From Helicoverpa zea (taxonomy: Eukaryota; Arthropoda; Insecta; Lepidoptera; Noctuidae), in contig NC_061456.1 of NCBI RefSeq assembly GCF_022581195.2, positions 10,356,501-10,420,500 of the forward strand: a stretch of 64,000 nt of DNA. Direction: 5' to 3'. Of this stretch, positions 58,600-64,000 are shown piece by piece. Made by a program: the position numbers and the translations under genes. Below the pieces are notes generated by a model. It saw nothing but the letters and a program-made list of their open reading frames with translations, searched no databases and had not been told where the DNA came from. The stretch's first letter is position 1, and each line of letters begins with the position of its first letter.

Positions 58600-59260
58600 A
58601 AAGAAAAGTGAAAAGAATTATTTCTATCATTTGGAACTTTATTAAGATTTATACTATTCTGAAGAAAATATAAAAGAAATCTGTGTGAGCCTTTTCGAGT
58701 AAAATATTGTTCAATATAAATATTTGGCACGTTTCATGATCAATTTTGTATTGTAGTCTTATGTTATTAAATGCCTAATGTCTAGTTTTTGTGAAAACAC
58801 AATGAAATAATGAACGACTAACTTGACTCGTTATCTAGATTTTATTAAATATTTTCTTGATTTTTTGGCAAACGCACTTTACTTATTTTTCAAGTTCATA
58901 AAGAGGCCCAAAAAATTTATAAAACGCAAAAAATTCATAAATACATAAGCTAATGGTGGTGTCATTTACAACTCATTATCAATTCATACACATCAGAAAA
59001 CTTAAAAAGCTAAAAAAATTAAAAGCGAGAGTAAATACATATTACGAAAAAAGCTTTAGCATCAATAATTCCGTTCTTGTTTTTAAGTCTCTCTCTATAG
59101 GTAATATTATTCGTTACTAAAAAAGGGTTAGGGTCATCATAATAGACATCTGTGTCAGAAGGTTCTTTCTTATGAAACTATAGACGAAGAAAAATCTTAA
59201 TCAAAGTCCCTACGACTCAATATTAGAGAGACACATGGGCTATGTATGCGAACTTTTGAA
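58600..59260. other. No gene seen
   Basis: AT-rich DNA without recognisable features. Confidence 0.5.
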
Positions 59261-59266
59261 TCATAG

Positions 59267-59462
59267 AGTCATCATCTCCCGAGCCTTTTCCCAACTAGGT
59301 TGAGGGTTGGGTTCCAGTCTTACCGAATGCAGCTGAATACCAGTGTTTTACAAGCAGCGACTTCCTCAAGCCAGTTATCTGGGCAACCCAATACCCCTAG
59401 GCAAGACTACTTATCAGACTTTCTGGCCTCTGTAATGACTGCCAAAGATGTTCAAATGACAT
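59267..59462 (-). mobile_element. SINE-B fragment
   Basis: CATCATCTCCCGAGCCTTTT, CCCAACTAGGTTGAGG, GTACC-type AATACCAGTGTTTTACAAGC, then TTATCTGGGCAACCCAATAC and GACTGCCAAAGATGTTCAAA match 51093-51305 in order, with a roughly 12-bp deletion in the GACTGCC...CTCCTC region. Confidence 0.82.
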
Positions 59463-59469
59463 CATAGAT

Positions 59470-60955
59470 TATTAAATGGAATAGACCTGGCACGAGACTG
59501 TAATGACCTAGTGAATTGAAAAAGTCGTAATGGACTGAAAATTGTTATTACAAAAATGGTTCTCATGTCTTTTGGAATAATGACTACATGTGTTTTAAAA
59601 ATACAGGCCATTTGAATGAAATGTTTTATAGTGATTGCGGTAGGATAATAACGGTATTTTTAAGTTAACGACTCAATATTATTAAAAAAACAACGTCTTC
59701 TTTTAATTCTGGGCTCTGGGTTTTATTTACGAAATGAAAAAGGAGGATCTATATCTAACATCAATTAAGTAATAAAACTAATCACAATACCAAATATAAT
59801 AATCTATGTACAGAAATAGGTTCTCTTTGATTGATTTTCATTAAGATAAATGGGAAGTGTAACAGAAAACACACTTTTTCCGATATTGGAGGTGTAACAA
59901 ATCACTTCAGTGTAGGACGGACAAAAACTGAGGTCACTGACCTGAAGATAGCAAAAAAAGGGCAAAGTAAGAAAGTAATCAGAATACGAACGAGTCTTGT
60001 TAATCAAAAGGCAGAAAAATAGGAGCACTTTCGTACTATCAAGTTTTTGTTTTCAGGAAAAAATTGCTATTTTGTTTCTAGGCGTAATGTACACTTGAAT
60101 GCTAAGAGTTTGACTCACGAAAAATAATACTAACTTTGTAAGGAAGTGCCTCATGATAGTGTTGGTTGAAGTCTAGTTTTTGAAATTTATATGTTTTTGT
60201 GATATCTACACATTTCTGTGATGACTACAAAAACTTTTCTTTACTGTTTCTTATATTAAAACTATTCAGGTTATCACAAAAAATAAAACGCACACTCTCT
60301 CATGACATGATGTTTTTAGCCATTAAGTCACCAATACTACATATACAATACAATAAAGATGATTTGATTTGATTTGACTTGAATACAATCATTAGTTTCA
60401 GTAGTTTTTATATTTATAACAGCTACGCTGCAAAGTAGATGCAATATACAAACCAACATACTGTATTTGTTTACTACTAAAACATCACCCTTCGGCTTCC
60501 CCGTAATAAATACATACTGACCCAGTTTCATTACACTCGAGTGTAATTATGTTTCTTTGACAATAAGTTTTATTGGTGAAATGATTAATCCCAACGGTAA
60601 TATCAGTAAATTAGTTTGAGAACATTTAATTAATATAGGATCATAACACGACGGGTTGTTACTGTGTTCAATAAATTCTTGGAAGATGATTTTAGCCAAC
60701 TGACAAAGAAGGAGGTACCCGACTGGGCTTTCTTATTTTGTAAAGAGGTTGTAGAATGTAGATGAAATTTTGTAACTATTTTGAGGATCCAAACTGGTGC
60801 AAAAATATACCTAAATACCTTTATCGGCAAATTCGTTCTCACATCACCTAGGATTTATTTTACAATCATTTTTATAAAAAAACAATAGCGAATAAAATCT
60901 GAATATCTCAGGTGATATTTATTTAATAAAGTTTTCTTTTATTTTTTATCATATT
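59470..60955. other. No gene seen; one short TTTGA repeat
   Basis: AT-rich DNA. GATTTGATTTGATTTGACTTGA at about 60361-60381 may be a LINE tail. Paired frames on opposite strands at about 59831-60028 are not protein-like. Confidence 0.5.
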
Positions 60956-60961
60956 CACATA

Positions 60962-61136
60962 CGGCCAGTTTCTTTATCAAAAGTTAAAGTTAAAGTAAAA
61001 GTAACGGTCAAATTCGTTTTTTCAAGGCTAAACTGATAGCAAAATTCATAGAAAAATTGAATTTAACCGTTACTTTTACTTTAGACATTACTTTAGCCAT
61101 AACTTTAACTTTAACTTTTGATGAAGAAACTGGCTG
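60962..61136. mobile_element. MITE family T, copy 3 (diverged)
   Basis: 175 bp, from CGGCCAGTTTCTTTATCAAA to TGATGAAGAAACTGGCTG. It has the same internal mirrored boxes (AGTAACGGTCAAATTCG / TTTAACCGTTACTTTTACTTT). TTA lies at the right (61137-61139) but ATA at the left, so one flank or end is mutated. Confidence 0.82.
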
Positions 61137-61483
61137 TTACACAAACGAATACTTACGTTATAGGTATGTAGGTAGATATTTCTTTCCATTAAAAAAAAAC
61201 CGGAAGAACATCTATAAGTTTCAAGTTTCAATCATTATCTTTCACTACAAAGTTTTCCATTATCCCGTCCACCACTGCTAACAATGCCGTTATTATTTCC
61301 ACTAGATTTAACCCTCCCCGCATTTATCACTTTCACTATATCAAATATCACCCTAATTAGTGGGTGAGAATATAAATCTCGTATTGAAAGGTCATTAATC
61401 TGAATTAATTATGATGTCAGAATTGTTATTTGATATGTTATTAATAGTTTAGGTTTGAAACTGTGGTTAGTTGTTTATTTGGT

Positions 61484-61675
61484 ACTAGCTTCTGCCAGCG
61501 GTTTCACCCGCATCCCGTGGGAACTACTTCCCGTACCGGGTTAAAAGTAGCCTATAGCCTTCCTCGATAAATGGGCTATCTAACACTGAAATACATCTTC
61601 AAATCGGACCAGTAGTTCCTGAGATTAGCGCGTTCAAACAAACAAACTCTTCAGCTTTATAATATTAGTATAGAT
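61484..61675 (+). repeat. Dispersed 'ACTAGC' repeat, best full copy
   Basis: It starts ACTAGCTTCTGCCAGCGGTT and continues with TCACCCGCATCCCGTGGGAA, CTACTTCCCGTACCGGG, AAAGTAGCCTATAGCC, CGGACCAGTAGTTCCTGAGA and AAACAAACAAACTCTTCAGC. It ends TATAATATTAGTATAGAT. The best reference copy for this family in the window. Confidence 0.8.
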
Positions 61676-61952
61676 TTAAAGACATTCCAACTCATCAATA
61701 TTACAAGTACGAGTTTACTTTCTATAAATACGAATGTATGAATGTTTACTACTCACCATTGATGAGAATACTATGAGAATTCAGGAGTGGATGAAACTAC
61801 TTGAAGAAAAATACACCGAACGAAACTTAAGTAATTTTATAATCCTCACTTTTAAAATATAGGACTTTGCTCTGGGTATAGGAAAACAAAACAAGCTTGA
61901 ATATAAATAGTAGACTCACTGTTTCCTAGGTCTTAAAGATCTATTCCGCACT

Positions 61953-62225
61953 GTCCTCCAAGCCCTTTTTCCCAACAATGTTGGAGTCGGCTTCTAGTCT
62001 AACCGGATGTAGCTGAGTACCTACCAGCGATTTACAAGGAGCGACTGCCCTATCTGATCTCCTAAACCCAGTTACCCGGGCAACCCAATACTCTTTGGTT
62101 AAACTGGTGTCAGACTTACTGGCTTCTGACTACCCGTAACGACTGCCAAGGATGTTCAATGACAACCGGGACCTACAATTTAACGTGCCATCCGAAACAC
62201 AGTCATTGGTGTCTTAGATATACTT
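61953..62225 (-). mobile_element. SINE-B, head-less copy
   Basis: CTCCAAGCCCTTTTTCCCAA, TGTTGGAGTCGGCTTCTAGT, GGAGCGACTGCCCTATCTGA, ACCCAGTTACCCGGGCAACC and ACGTGCCATCCGAAACACAG match 51105-51375 closely. It stops just before the AAGTACCAATGC box, where a (TTAC)n run begins. Confidence 0.85.
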
Positions 62226-62227
62226 AT

Positions 62228-62246
62228 CCTTACTTACTTACTTACT
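62228..62246 (+). repeat. (TTAC)n microsatellite
   Basis: Four to five CTTA units at the truncated edge of the SINE-B copy. Confidence 0.65.
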
Positions 62247-62248
62247 CG

Positions 62249-63905
62249 CACACAAGGTAAGTAAAAGTGGAATCTTTTTCCAGTAGATTCATGAAATAAA
62301 AAACAATCTTCCACGTTTTATGTGACAGAGATTAGTTTACTTAGCTAATGTTTCAACACGTGCAACAGTACGGAAATTTCTATTCAATAGGTTCTATTTT
62401 TAACATGACTTTTAATAAAAATAGCACCTTACCCACTACGGAGTGGTTTTAAATCTAAATAGGTGTATTAGATCCTCAATGACCTTATGGTCCCGTTTGA
62501 TGGGGGGTATGTAGTATATTTCTTTGGTTCGTCGCTCCGTGGATGACCATCTCTTCATGAAGAGTTCCTCGGAATTTCGGAAAGCAGATAAAATAATTGG
62601 TTATTTGAACGACTTTGGTAGTCATTGCAGGTAGTTTGGTAGAAGGCAGAAAGTTTCTAAGTGTTGTTCATGCTAGAAATAATATTGTTACTAACAGACA
62701 AACCAATACATTTTATGATCCCAATTTCAATTCAGCCAATTAAGGTTTTAATTGATAAGTGTTCAATCAATCGTTTGCAATTTTAATGGAAATGTTCAAG
62801 TAAAATTCATAAAATAAAAAGGTCATTGCCATCCCTTAAAAATAAAAAGAAACATTAAAGCTGTTTAGTACTAAACGTTAGTTTTACTAGGTACATTCAA
62901 GTGTTTACGAAGATTTACAGTCTGAAATATACTTTTGTTTCTAAGTATCAAATATATTTTTATGTCCTTTCTTGCTGAAATGAATCTAAATTAAAAGTTC
63001 ATGGCATCCCATTATAGAAAGCACCTACTCTTTGTTATTCGTAAGTAAAAAAACAAAAACAAGAAAGCTCTCTCACTTATCTTTTGGGACCAGTCATACA
63101 TCTTTTTTAAGTAATTGTCCCCTAAGATTCGCAAGATGGATAACATGAACTTATCTGACGACAGAAATGAAAATAAACTTTGTGTTATAAGTATATGGAG
63201 ATTTGTATATTTCTGTAAATATAAGTAAAGTATTGTTTTTTTATATTTTTATTTATTAGGTCTAAAATTACAAATATCTTTAAAGACCAAGACCCAATAT
63301 TTTCTGATACTCATCATAGGTTTTGCTAACCAAGGAGTCTTTCTCTCAAAACATAGATACTTGATATACCCATAATCTCTCATATCTTCTTCCTCCATCA
63401 AATCAATTCCTCCCCACCCAAAAGGTTATGATTAAATTTTTATGTGACAAACACATGGCGTCACTCTTTGAATTCTCTATTAGCAGTAATTGGCTCAGAT
63501 GATACGACGAAGCCAAGTGCTCGCTACATTGTGATTTGATTGGGCATAAAAGCCAGTTCACACCTACGGATAATAAAAGGTAAGGAAAAAATACGCGTCA
63601 TAAAGTTTGGCGTATGTTACGAGCGGGGGCGTTAATGGATTAGTTAATGGCTTGGCCAATTTATGGGCAATCTTGGTACTTTGTGATTATAACGTCAAAT
63701 CTACTTCCAGAGTAAGATACATATGTCTGACAATCTGGATCGCCATCCAGGCAATTTTTTTGCATCGGGCGACCCAGGCGATCTGGTATGGCAATCACAA
63801 ATGTAAAAAAAAGTAATTATTTTTGATAACTTAAATACTTCGCAGACACTTCGTAATGTTACAACAGAGTTGTTAAGTATGCAATGCAATGTTATATATT
63901 AAATA
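62249..63905. other. No gene seen
   Basis: AT-rich DNA. Around 63736-63790 there is a short imperfect inverted repeat (CTGGATCGCC and GGCGATCTGG). The frames at 63607 (plus) and 63701 (minus) overlap it and lack motifs. Confidence 0.45.
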
Positions 63906-64000
63906 ACTAGCTTCTGCCAGCGGCTTCGCCCGCGTGGTGTGTTGATAAAAAGTAGCCTATGTGTTAATCCAGGGTATCACCTATTTACATACCAAATTTG
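63906..64000 (+). repeat. Dispersed 'ACTAGC' repeat, cut by window end
   Basis: ACTAGCTTCTGCCAGCGGCT, TCGCCCGCGTGGTGTGTTGA, AAAAAGTAGCCTATGTGTTA and ATCCAGGGTATCACCTATTT, then CATACCAAATTTG. This is the subfamily also seen at 36645; it continues beyond base 64000. Confidence 0.75.

Noticed and set aside
1..64000. CRISPR arrays, operons, ribosome binding sites, terminators
   Set aside because: The window is eukaryotic; no regularly spaced identical repeats with unique spacers were seen. The leader array at 5992-6412 has uneven spacing and paired stems, so it is not a CRISPR.

Overview
This window looks like lepidopteran (moth) nuclear DNA. It is AT-rich and has no operon-like organisation. 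I recognise no host protein-coding exon, so it reads as an intergenic or intronic stretch filled with transposable elements. The lepidopteran assignment rests on familiar repeat types: tRNA-derived SINEs with GAT-rich tails, an 'ACTAGCTTCTGCC...AATATTAGTATAGAT' dispersed repeat, RTE/jockey-type LINE 3' ends, and many TAGGTACCTAC strings. It is an inference from those features.

Layout, left to right. 1-4914: unassigned DNA with a small tRNA-derived SINE (2359-2484), a dispersed repeat and a hairpin MITE. 4920-10532: an apparently intact Ty3/gypsy LTR retrotransposon. It has identical 178-bp LTRs, a GTAGG target duplication, a tRNA primer site, a long leader with a hairpin array (about 6040-6379), and one 1277-codon Gag-Pol frame (6427-10260). 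10538-21539: mostly unassigned, with a full SINE-A copy with a 16-bp target duplication (13611-13969), a truncated inverted copy (14732-14939), and MITE-like elements at 12190, 15129 and 18668. 21549-22488: a 5'-truncated jockey-type LINE on the minus strand with a GAA tail. 23927-24501: a MITE split by a later retroposon insertion.

27741-28848 is the most unusual object: a Foldback-like element made of two perfect 491-bp inverted arms around a 126-bp spacer, flanked by a 9-bp duplication. Its arms contain 62-bp tandem units and pieces of SINE-B. 30561-64000 is a landscape of old insertions: RTE-type LINE 3' ends (30950, 34383, 35381, 53143), a SINE-B family (full copy 51093-51490), three copies of a TTA-flanked MITE (25318, 37888, 60962), four copies of a roughly 300-bp inverted-repeat family (12190, 25900, 31361, 43820), four copies of MITE-D, and many fragments of the dispersed 'ACTAGC' repeat. 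A 77-codon reading frame at 53560-53793 is the only non-transposon frame worth noting, and only weakly.

How the parts work together: the LTR element is the only unit with all its own enzymes visible. The SINEs and truncated LINEs would have been mobilised by LINE machinery. The MITEs and the Foldback element need transposases encoded elsewhere. Repeat names (SINE-A, MITE-D and so on) are labels made up for this annotation.
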